Origin: Alphaproteobacteria bacterium
GTDB lineage: Bacteria > Pseudomonadota > Alphaproteobacteria > Micropepsales > Micropepsaceae
Direction: 5' to 3'
DNA length: 58,626 bases
Assembly (NCBI GenBank): GCA_016124635.1
Contig: WGNJ01000008.1
Location: 1-58,626, forward strand
The notes beneath the pieces were generated by a model that saw only the letters and a list, made by a program, of their open reading frames with translations, was not told the DNA's origin and ran no database searches. This document shows positions 1 through 9,114 of the stretch, piece by piece; position 1 is the first letter of the stretch; every line of letters starts with the position of its first letter. Made by a program: the position numbers and the translations under genes.

Positions 1-53
1 CACGCACAGCGTTTCTGACATCCGATATCTGCAATCTGAACTCTGAAAGGGGG
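1..53 (-). other. Expanded V1 / helix 6 segment of 16S rRNA
   Basis: In most alphaproteobacteria helix 6 is about 24 nt between GTCGAGCG and the GGCGGACGGGTG block. Here at least 53 nt follow without reaching that block. The extra stretch is poorer in G+C than its surroundings and contains recurring TCTGA-type units (plus strand TCTGACATC, ATATCTGCAATCTGAACTCTGA). It may be an intervening sequence in the V1 helix, like the one I recall from some Rhizobium tropici strains. The far end is outside the window, so its full length is unknown. Confidence 0.6.
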
Positions 54-120
54 CGCTCGACTTGCATGTGTTAGGCCTGCCGCCAGCGTTCGTTCTGAGC
101 CAGGATCAAACTCTCAAGTT
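1..120 (-). rRNA. rrs: 16S ribosomal RNA, 5' end (partial, runs off left edge)
   Basis: Read on the minus strand from base 120, the sequence begins with the universal 16S 5' segment (AGAGTTTGATCCTGGCTCAG followed by the AACGAACGCTGGCGGC element) and continues through the ACATGCAAGTCGA block. It is the small-subunit rRNA gene; only its first 120 bases lie in the window. The mature 5' end is set at about base 120 by analogy with other 16S genes. The sequence fits Alphaproteobacteria. After GTCGAGCG (bases 54-61) the normal short V1 helix is not completed within the remaining 53 bases, which is unusual and is listed separately. Confidence 0.95.
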
Positions 121-584
121 CAGCTAATAGCTGACAAGCTATCGCCTCCCTAAATCATCCAATCCCTCTCTCATTGTGTTCGCGCTGTCCGAAGACAACA
201 CGCGTTCGCAAAGCAAAACCAAAACTCGCTTGGACTTTGAAACGACAACGTGAGTCATCGCCCCGTCCGTCCAAACGAACAGGTTCCTTCTTTAGAAGAC
301 ACAAATCTCCTCGCAACGCCGAGCTCTCACCCAGCACGCAATTCGACCGTGCCTTCCGCACAATCAAGAAAGAGAACTGAACAACCGTTCAGCGATAACA
401 ACCGCCAAACCGCCGCCCACATCCCCCTTCCCGGTTCAATAACTTGTCAATGAGCGCATTCCCCATCCGAACGACGACACTGTGCCCGTGCGAAATCCCG
501 CACGCACAGCACCGACACCCATTCAGGGGAACGACTGCGGCGAACAGCACCGTCCGAAGGCGGAACATCGTCGCAGGGTCGGTA
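121..584 (-). other. rRNA operon leader (no protein gene)
   Basis: This is the transcribed leader between the rrn promoter and the mature 16S 5' end. Short open frames exist on both strands (for example 155-367) but none has a credible ribosome binding site or family resemblance, and they overlap RNA features. It holds a boxA-like site (445-456) and small hairpins, such as the CTGAAC/GTTCAG stem near 375-392 and a TCAGCTA/TAGCTGA stem close to the 16S start near 120-137. Confidence 0.7.
445..456 (-). promoter_or_regulatory. boxA-like rRNA antitermination site
   Basis: The minus strand reads CGCTCATTGACA, matching the boxA form TGCTCTTTGACA at 10 of 12 positions. It lies about 120 nt downstream of the rrn promoter and about 325 nt upstream of the 16S start, inside the leader where NusB/S10 boxA sites occur. 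The internal TTGACA could be taken for a -35 box, but no -10 follows at 16-18 nt (the sequence there is G-rich), so boxA is the better reading. Confidence 0.5.
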
Positions 585-613
585 ATATTAAGAACGCGCC
601 TTAGCGATGTCAA
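585..613 (-). promoter_or_regulatory. Strong sigma70-type promoter of the rrn operon
   Basis: The minus strand carries TTGACA (bases 613-608), a 17-bp spacer and TAATAT (590-585). The -35 is a perfect match and the -10 is close to consensus, as expected for an rRNA promoter. Transcription would begin near base 578, giving a leader of about 460 nt before 16S. Confidence 0.75.
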
Positions 614-875
614 GGTTTCTGCGTTTCCGAGCCACGCGAATTTACGAAGCGAGTGGCGGTAAGCCGCCATCAATTATTGACGCCTTACGCTTCTCGGCAT
701 AGCTGGCTCAAGCCGCAGCGAAACCACGGCTGCTAAGGCGTTGACTTTGCAAGGCTTGGCCGGAATCGATGGACGTTGTCTCAGCCCAATACGTGCTACT
801 CAAGACGCAGGGCTGACGTCCATCGCGTAGCAGCGTCCGGCGGTCCGTCCGCCGCTTGTTTGGTGGAGTGGATCG

Positions 876-2282
876 TTGGGCTTCTGGCACGCGACATCGC
901 GTCCCGTACCATCGTTAAGGCAAGCCGCGGCAGCCAAGGCCGCCGCGCTCGCACTGCCGCGCGATCTGTGGATGATTGCGGCGAGTGCAGTCGCGATCAT
1001 CCTAATGGCGGGCTTCGCCGGCATCGCGGCAATGGCGACGTGGACAAGCCAGGTCGAGCGGCGCGTCGCGCCGGTCGAAGAGCTGCCCGCGCCCGAGGTC
1101 GCCGACACCGGACCCGACGTGCGTGACGTGACGGTCGAGCGCGGCGACACGCTCACTCAAATCCTGATCGACGAAGGCGCGCCGGCCGGCGACGCGCAAG
1201 CCGCGGTCTCAGAACTCGCGGGCGTCTTCAATCCCTCGCAGATCAGAGCGGGGCAGCAGATCACGCTGACCTTCGCGCCGGCGGACAAGCAGACGCAAGC
1301 GACGCCGCTGCTGGCGATCGCGTTCAAGCCCAACGTCGAGAGCGACATCGCGCTCACGCGCGGCGACGACGGCGTCTTCAAGGCGCAGAAGACGGTCAAG
1401 GTGCTGACGGCGCAGAGCGATCACGCCGCGGGCACGATCGACGGCAGCCTTTATCTCTCGGCCAAGTCCGAGGGCATTCCGGATGCCGTCATCGTCGATC
1501 TGATCAAGATCTTTTCCTACGACGTCGACTTCCAGCGCGAGATACGCTCGGGCGACAAGTTCGAGCTGCTCTACACCAACTATTACGACGCCGACGGGCA
1601 GGTCGTGAAAGGCGGCGACATCGCCTATGCGGCGCTTACGCTGTCGGGGCACCGTAAAGAGCTCTACCGCTTCACGCCGAGCGACGACGAGACGACGGAC
1701 TACTTCACGGCGAAGGGTTGGAGCGGCAAGCGCATGTTGATGAAGACGCCGATCGACGGCGCGCGCATCACCTCGAGCTACGGGATGCGCTTCCACCCTG
1801 TGCTCGGCTACACGCGCATGCATCGCGGCGTCGACTTCGGCGCGCCGGTCGGCACGCCGGTGATGGCGTCGGGCAACGGCGTCGTCGAGTTCGTCGGTTG
1901 GCACGGCGGACACGGCAAGTACATCCGCATCCGCAACGCCGCGCCCTACAAGACGGCGTACGGACATCTGTCGCGGTACGCGCGCGGGCTCAAGGTCGGC
2001 ATGCGCGTGCGGCAGGGGCAGATCATCGCCTATGTTGGTTCGACCGGCGTGTCGACGGGCCCGCATCTGCACTACGAGGTCCTCGTGCACGACGCCCAAG
2101 TCAACCCGCTCGGCGTGAAGCTGCCGACGGGACGCAATCTCGAAGGCAAAGAGCTCGCCGCCTTCAAGAAGCGCAAGGCCGACGTCGACGCGCTCATCGC
2201 CTCGCTGCCGCTGCAACCCGCGCTCGTCGCGCAGCGCACGGCGCCGCCGGCACAGCCGATACAGGCACGCGCGCTTCCCTAA
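876..2282 (+). CDS. Membrane-anchored M23 family metallopeptidase
   Basis: A 468-residue murein endopeptidase-type protein. A cytoplasmic N-terminus is followed by one membrane segment (about residues 31-55), an OapA/LysM-like segment (about 85-130, beginning VERGDTLTQIL) and a C-terminal peptidase M23 (LytM) domain. The zinc ligands are visible: H316 and D320 in HRGVD, the GHLS histidine, and H397-x-H399 in GPHLHYEV, so the domain should be active on peptidoglycan cross-links in the periplasm. The start is TTG at 876, chosen because GGAG (865-868) sits 7 bases upstream; no better ATG lies nearby in frame. It is divergent from the rrn operon. A weak TTGACT at 741 is the only promoter hint. 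Confidence 0.9.
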   Translation: MGFWHATSRPVPSLRQAAAAKAAALALPRDLWMIAASAVAIILMAGFAGIAAMATWTSQVERRVAPVEELPAPEVADTGPDVRDVTVERGDTLTQILIDEGAPAGDAQAAVSELAGVFNPSQIRAGQQITLTFAPADKQTQATPLLAIAFKPNVESDIALTRGDDGVFKAQKTVKVLTAQSDHAAGTIDGSLYLSAKSEGIPDAVIVDLIKIFSYDVDFQREIRSGDKFELLYTNYYDADGQVVKGGDIAYAALTLSGHRKELYRFTPSDDETTDYFTAKGWSGKRMLMKTPIDGARITSSYGMRFHPVLGYTRMHRGVDFGAPVGTPVMASGNGVVEFVGWHGGHGKYIRIRNAAPYKTAYGHLSRYARGLKVGMRVRQGQIIAYVGSTGVSTGPHLHYEVLVHDAQVNPLGVKLPTGRNLEGKELAAFKKRKADVDALIASLPLQPALVAQRTAPPAQPIQARALP

Positions 2283-2325
2283 TCTCCGTTTTGCGGTATG
2301 GTCGCCAGCAATAGGGGCTGCGATC

Positions 2326-2787
2326 ATGCTTCAGTTGATCTTGGCGGCGGCGCTTTCGGGCGGCACCTGGCATTACGACACGACGCACGATCCGCTCGGG
2401 CAGACGGTGCACGTCGCGCAAGTCCAGCCCGACCAAGCGCGGCCGTTCGTGGCGATGCGGCTGATGTGCGGCGGCATCCAAGGCGTGACGCTGCAGGTCA
2501 ATCTCGGGCAGATGCAGTTCGCGTCGATGACGGGTTCGCCGTCGCGCGCGCTCGCGTTCAATGTCGGTGCCACGCCCGCTTATTCCGCCGAGGCTTCGCT
2601 CGCGCCGGTCGCCGACGGGATCGGGACCTACGTCATCAAAGGGAGCGAGGCCGGCAATCTTGCGCATCTCTTGATGCAAGGCGACAGCGTCACCGTGCAT
2701 CAGGGCTCGGCGAGCTTCACCTTTCCGTTGAGCGGCGCTTCGCTCGCGATCGGCGAGGTGATCGCCAATTGTCCGTTTAAGGTTTGA
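2326..2787 (+). CDS. Small putative exported protein of unknown function
   Basis: A 153-residue protein with a short hydrophobic N-terminus (MLQLILAAALSGG) that could be a weak signal peptide. The body has a WHYDTTHDPLGQ stretch, a central RLMCGG segment and an ending IANCPFKV, so two cysteines could pair. The layout (conserved W and DPL near the start, cysteine in mid-chain) loosely resembles VasI/TagO-like exported proteins, but the similarity is too thin for a name. The ATG at 2326 has AGGGG (2313-2317) 8 bases upstream. It lies 43 bases after the M23 peptidase gene on the same strand and may be co-transcribed. A +1-frame alternative (2298-2780) lacks sensible features. Confidence 0.65.
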   Translation: MLQLILAAALSGGTWHYDTTHDPLGQTVHVAQVQPDQARPFVAMRLMCGGIQGVTLQVNLGQMQFASMTGSPSRALAFNVGATPAYSAEASLAPVADGIGTYVIKGSEAGNLAHLLMQGDSVTVHQGSASFTFPLSGASLAIGEVIANCPFKV

Positions 2788-2791
2788 GTCT

Positions 2792-2931
2792 CGCCTCCCC
2801 CTTGTGGGGAGGCCAGCGACAGCGAGCGGACTGCGAGCTGGAGCGGGTGGGGGTAACTGCGCGAGACGTACCCCCACCCTCTCGAACATCGCTTCGCTCG
2901 TTCTCGCGTGCCTCCCCACAAGGGGGAGGCG
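2792..2931. repeat. Long nested palindromic intergenic repeat
   Basis: Perfect 21-bp inverted arms (2792-2812 and 2911-2931) enclose inner complementary blocks GGTGGGGGTA and TACCCCCACC. Each outer arm is itself nearly palindromic (CCTCCCC...GGGGAGG). The element fills the gap between the convergent small exported protein and clpB genes and could fold into a cruciform or act as a bidirectional terminator. It resembles a repeat family common in alphaproteobacterial intergenic regions. Confidence 0.8.
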
Positions 2932-2951
2932 TTTTGTGAGCGAAGCTCTCA

Positions 2952-5549
<2,598 letters not shown>

Positions 5550-5830
5550 GAGTGTCCTTCCTTTAAGCCCGTGCCTCTCCCGCCCGCATGCGGCGCAGGG
5601 TGAAGCCGTCTCGTCTCCTCATGTGGAGTTGCCGCGGCGCAACACAAGGGGTGGCAGGACGGAAAGAGGCTTGGTTTTGTGCCATTTCAGGATGTGGCCG
5701 GGGCGAGCCGCTCGCATTGATGTTTCTCAAGTTCGCACATTCGCACAATGGCTGAAATCGGCCGCGAAAGGCGTCACGGAAGTTCAAACGCGTGACGGAT
5801 GACCTTCGCACAAACCACGCTCTCATTTCG

Positions 5831-5979
5831 TCGTCATGGCCGGCCAGCGAGCCGGCCACCCAGCGGCCGCGCGTCGGCGCGGCCTTGAGACTCCTGCAGA
5901 CTTCACGACCTCGCAGCCAGCTTTTCGCGCGCACGGACGTGCGCGCACTGGGTGGCCGGGTCAAGCCCGGCCATGACGA
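5831..5979. repeat. Long palindromic intergenic repeat (ATGGCCGG type)
   Basis: The outer arms (5831-5843, TCGTCATGGCCGG, and 5967-5979) are exact reverse complements. A second pair (5851-5863 and 5948-5960) pairs at 12 of 13 positions inside them. This is the familiar alphaproteobacterial repeat with CGTCATGGCCGG ... CCGGCCATGACG ends. It fills the centre of the 431-base gap between clpB and the DUF3631 gene and ends one base before that gene's stop codon. Nothing else with gene character is seen in 5550-5830. Confidence 0.8.
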
Positions 5980-5980
5980 G

Positions 5981-7399
5981 CTAATAGATGGATTCACCGG
6001 GAGCCTCAGAGGATTGCGACGTAGCGCGAGACGGACCGAAGAGAGCGCCACATCTTCGTGCAGCTTCGTGTGCTTCGTGGCCTTCGTGGTGAAACCCTTG
6101 TTCACACGGTCGCCTCGGTCGCCGGACTAGCGCTGAGGTAGCGGGAGAAGCGTCGGCGAAGTCGCTCGCGAGGTAGCCGCGAGCGAAGCCGTCGGACAAG
6201 CGCAGCGTGCGCGGCGAAATGTGATAGCGCGAAAGCTGAAGCGCCAATGCGCGCGGCGTCAGCTTCTTCTCAGCCCAAGGACGCTCGGCATTGGCGGTCA
6301 GAAGCTTGATCAGCGCCTCGCTCGTCAGCCGGTCGCATTGGGTCTCGACGAAGGCCGCGCGGATGTCGTCGAGCAGCTCGACCGATTGCGAGCGCGCGGC
6401 CGATGAGGTCGAGATCTCGATCGCGGCGGCGCGCGCCTTAGCCGGCCAGTCACCGCCCGCCGCCTCAGCGAGCAGGAGCAGCGGACGCCAGGTGACGCGG
6501 GCGCGGCGCGACAGCGGCGGCTCCGCCAACGCGATCTTCGCAAGCCGCTCGGCGTTGTCGTTTGCCCAGCGTACCGCCTTGGCGCGCAGCGCATCGCCGC
6601 CGGCGTAAGGCGGGATGACATCGAGGCGTTCGCGCGGCTCGTGATCGCCCGCGGGGCGCATGATGACGGCGATGCAGCGCTTGGCGAGATCGTCCGGCAC
6701 GCGCCAGGTCAACGCCAGCGCGCAGGGGCTGAAGCAATTCACCGCCGGCAGCTCGAACGGCGTTCGTGTGGGCCTGAGCAATTTGGTGTCGCGCGCGGCG
6801 CCGGCCGCGATGGTCGCGCGCAGGAGCCAATTCTGCAGCACCCATTTGTCGGCATCGTCGAGCAGCAGCGTGGGCCTGAGCACATCGACGATGCGCGTCA
6901 GCGCCGCCGTGCGGCCATGCACGGCAAAGAGCGGGCGCGGCACGAGGAGCGACAGCGCACGCAATGCCGTCGACTTGCCCGATTGCGGCTCGGGCGAGAT
7001 CAGCGCCAGACGCGGCGAGGCGCCCAGCGCGTTCGCGACCCAGGTGTGCAGCGCCCAAAGCGCCAGCGTCGTTTCGGCGTGCACGTTGAGTGCCAGATAT
7101 TTGCCAAGCACGCCCGTGAACTCATCGAGCAGCGCCGCGCCGTCTTGGGCGGCGGCGTGCGGCTCAGGCTCGGCCAGATGCTGGAGCGGCGCACCCGACG
7201 GTACCACGCTCTCGACGTCGGCGGACGGCCATAAGAGCATCGCGTATCTGACCGCTGTGCTCTCGCGCGCGGCCTTGGCGTAGAGCAACGAATCGCGGCT
7301 CACACGGCGATGCTCTTCAACGGTGTAGGGGCGGAAGGTGGAGCGGCGCGTGGGCGGCTCAGGTTCAGGATCAGAGGTGTCGGGAGGGTGTGGGGGCAT
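5981..7399 (-). CDS. DUF3631-domain ATPase with a repeat-derived C-terminal tail
   Basis: A 472-residue P-loop protein of the DUF3631 kind, a domain found in prophage and mobile-element primase/helicase-like proteins. Walker A is PEPQSGKS (136-143) and a Walker B-like LLLDDAD lies at 178-184. The start is ATG 7399, preceded at 8 bases by AAGG. A longer in-frame form to 7690 has no ribosome site and would translate A+T-rich intergenic DNA. The last 40-odd residues, with HHEGHEAHEA, are encoded by the CTTCGTG repeat unit (6054-6088) and do not look like native DUF3631 sequence. The biochemical role is unknown; DNA-related ATP hydrolysis is an inference. Confidence 0.75.
   Translation of the reverse strand: MPPHPPDTSDPEPEPPTRRSTFRPYTVEEHRRVSRDSLLYAKAARESTAVRYAMLLWPSADVESVVPSGAPLQHLAEPEPHAAAQDGAALLDEFTGVLGKYLALNVHAETTLALWALHTWVANALGASPRLALISPEPQSGKSTALRALSLLVPRPLFAVHGRTAALTRIVDVLRPTLLLDDADKWVLQNWLLRATIAAGAARDTKLLRPTRTPFELPAVNCFSPCALALTWRVPDDLAKRCIAVIMRPAGDHEPRERLDVIPPYAGGDALRAKAVRWANDNAERLAKIALAEPPLSRRARVTWRPLLLLAEAAGGDWPAKARAAAIEISTSSAARSQSVELLDDIRAAFVETQCDRLTSEALIKLLTANAERPWAEKKLTPRALALQLSRYHISPRTLRLSDGFARGYLASDFADASPATSALVRRPRRPCEQGFHHEGHEAHEAARRCGALFGPSRATSQSSEAPGESIY
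6054..6088. repeat. Four CTTCGTG units inside the end of the DUF3631 gene
   Basis: CTTCGTG occurs at 6054, 6064, 6073 and 6082, spaced 9-10 bases, followed by GTGAAACCCTTGTTC. Translated on the minus strand it gives the HHEGHEAHEA segment. The same DNA motif is a widespread dispersed repeat in bacterial genomes, so it appears to have been captured as the gene's 3' end. Confidence 0.65.
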
Positions 7400-7418
7400 G
7401 GCGCCAACCTTTTGTGGG

Positions 7419-7456
7419 ATTGCGCCATTTTGCAATAGTATTGCGATTTTCGCAAT
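7419..7456 (-). promoter_or_regulatory. Tandem inverted repeat, candidate operator of the DUF3631 gene
   Basis: Two adjacent dyads share ATTGC/GCAAT half-sites: ATTGC-N8-GCAAT (7419-7436) and ATTGCGA-TTT-TCGCAAT (7440-7456). Corresponding half-sites are 20-21 bases apart, two helical turns, and the pair lies 20-57 bases upstream of the ATG at 7399. This fits cooperative repressor binding over the promoter. No regulator gene is adjacent. Confidence 0.45.
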
Positions 7457-7873
7457 GCTGATCTGAGCGACGACGCTCCAATAGAAGCAAATTACTGTCG
7501 ACAAATTCGCTTGCCGGGCTCGCGCACAACTACTGGTGGAAAACAGCGCGGTGAATCGACCGGCTGATCGCTTTGGTAGTCCGGAGCTTAGGTAGGTTGA
7601 GCATTGTTCCGATTCTCCACCAATAAGCGGCCTAGCTGATTTTCTTTGTTGTTCCACTTCTTTTGATTTGAATGCACGTCTGTAACGCAATTGTCACATT
7701 AGATTGCGCTATTTTTGTGCAGGGGAAGCCGGCAACCGAGGTCGCTCAATAAGCGAGCGCATCTTGCGTAAGACTCCGGCATTTGGGGTGGGGCGTGTTC
7801 GACGTCGCAAGACTTCGCGACGGTCGCGTTGTGCGATCGAGTGATGGCGCAATGCCGTGTGGGGAGCGCCCGC
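7457..7873. other. A+T-rich divergent intergenic region
   Basis: About 417 bases between the divergent DUF3631 and membrane-protein genes. I see no credible gene, tRNA or long repeat. It is visibly poorer in G+C than the rest of the window (runs such as GATTTTCTTTGTTGTTCC). A GTTCCGATTCTCCACCA string (7606-7622) recalls a tRNA 3' end, but no clover-leaf precedes it. Confidence 0.5.
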
Positions 7874-8971
7874 ATGGCAGATAATGACGGCGACCACGGG
7901 CACAGCGGCGGCCACGAGGGGCATCATTCGGGGCCTGGACACAAACCGGCGGTGGGTGTTTGGCAATGCTTGCCCAACGAGTATGCGCTCGAATTCAACA
8001 AATTTTTGGCTTTTGTGGTTTGGACTTTCTGGCTCGTCGGCGTGGTATTGTTCGACATGCTCGCCGCGTACGACGCATACGGATGGACGCCAAGCGAATT
8101 CAAGTCTTGGTTGGGCCCAGAGAAATTGGTCGCTGTCGAAGGCGTCACTGTTGCCGCGACGCTGTTGGGGTCGTTTCTTTTCTTGCGGCAGAAATTTATC
8201 GACGCCCGCCGAGATCGGAGCAAACGAAGCAAAGATCAATTTCATGTTTCTGTTCTCATCAAAAAGGGGGCAAACGACTCGCTGACCGCAACAATCGCAT
8301 CGGCGACCAAGTTTCTTTCCCGGCCGCTGACAGGCGCACTGTCGGATACGCCGCTCGAACTCACCGAGGAGCAAGCGGCGCCGCTACAGCATGTGCTGCC
8401 GGCTCTTTATCGTTTGCAGGAAGCGACCGGTGGATTGCTCAAGATCACGACTAATAAATCCGAGAGGAAATTCCAATCCGTGCAAGAGTTTCCGCGAGAC
8501 GTATTCAGAAAAGTAGCTGCACCGATACTGATCGGCGCGGGCGTGCTCGTGACAGCTGTTGGCTGGCAATCGAAGGAATGGGGTGCCGTCCCACCTTGGG
8601 TGGGCGGAGCTATGTTTGCCGTGGGCGCAATCCTCGGACTCAACGCGCTCCTGCGAGCGTCGTACCGGAGGTTCTTGACGAACACGCTTCACGTTACGCT
8701 CAAATTCCGGCCGAACAGCAACATTGTCGACGTGGTCTCGAACGAACATTTGAGCTGGCGATTTGGAAATCATGAGCAATGGGCAGTGCTCCACCATAGC
8801 CACGGCTTGGGCGAATTCTGTGTGCGACTTGCGAGGATGGAAGAGAACATACGTTTGAAATGGGAATTGGTTGCTGAAGAAAAATCGATGTTCGGTGCTG
8901 GAGCTGTCACGCACGCTGGGGAGCCAAGTCAGCTTGATGACAAAGGCACAAAACGTCCGTCTCGCCGCTGA
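7874..8971 (+). CDS. Membrane protein of unknown function with His-rich N-terminus
   Basis: A 365-residue protein I do not recognise. The first 23 residues contain six histidines (MADNDGDHGHSGGHEGHH...), suggesting metal binding. Four hydrophobic segments follow at about 44-66, 86-105, 214-231 and 240-260, in two pairs separated by a ~110-residue soluble part; the last ~105 residues are soluble. The ATG at 7874 was preferred over TTG 7829 because GGGGAG (7861-7866) sits 7 bases upstream. Its DNA is A+T-richer than its neighbours (27 of 60 bases are G or C in 7981-8040), a sign of recent transfer. It is divergent from the DUF3631 gene. Confidence 0.7.
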   Translation: MADNDGDHGHSGGHEGHHSGPGHKPAVGVWQCLPNEYALEFNKFLAFVVWTFWLVGVVLFDMLAAYDAYGWTPSEFKSWLGPEKLVAVEGVTVAATLLGSFLFLRQKFIDARRDRSKRSKDQFHVSVLIKKGANDSLTATIASATKFLSRPLTGALSDTPLELTEEQAAPLQHVLPALYRLQEATGGLLKITTNKSERKFQSVQEFPRDVFRKVAAPILIGAGVLVTAVGWQSKEWGAVPPWVGGAMFAVGAILGLNALLRASYRRFLTNTLHVTLKFRPNSNIVDVVSNEHLSWRFGNHEQWAVLHHSHGLGEFCVRLARMEENIRLKWELVAEEKSMFGAGAVTHAGEPSQLDDKGTKRPSRR

Positions 8972-9057
8972 AGCAGCGGGCCACCTTGTTCCTCGCGAGC
9001 GGTACGGCAAACGGAGCATTGTGCGGTGCGTCACGGGCCACAACGGGCGGCACGAGG

Positions 9058-9086
9058 TTGCGTCCGGCGGGTGACGGCATAAATAT
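9058..9086 (+). promoter_or_regulatory. Possible promoter of the TPR lipoprotein gene
   Basis: TTGCGT (9058-9063), a 17-bp spacer, then AAATAT (9081-9086) lie 29 bases upstream of the start codon at 9115. Both boxes are partial matches to the sigma70 consensus. Confidence 0.3.
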
Positions 9087-9114
9087 CCGCGCGGGATTCC
9101 GCAGGGAGGCTCTC

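Noticed and set aside
428..450. Second rrn promoter with -35 TTGACA at 450-445
   Set aside because: No -10 at 16-18 bases; the TTGACA is better explained as part of the boxA-like site.
155..673. Several 60-94-residue open frames on both strands upstream of 16S
   Set aside because: They overlap the rRNA leader and boxA, lack ribosome sites and have Arg/Cys-rich random-looking sequence.
1209..2327. Long antisense frame (372 codons) opposite the M23 peptidase gene
   Set aside because: Arg/His-rich shadow typical of high-G+C third-position bias; the plus-strand gene has clear catalytic motifs.
5550..5760. Heat-shock (sigma32) promoter for clpB
   Set aside because: A CTTGAG occurs on the minus strand near 5731, but no CCCCAT-like -10 follows at 13-17 bases.
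7606..7622. GTTCCGATTCTCCACCA resembling a tRNA 3' end or attachment-site remnant
   Set aside because: No acceptor, D or anticodon stem can be built from the 60 bases upstream, and no second copy of the string was noticed at the other end of the supposed island.
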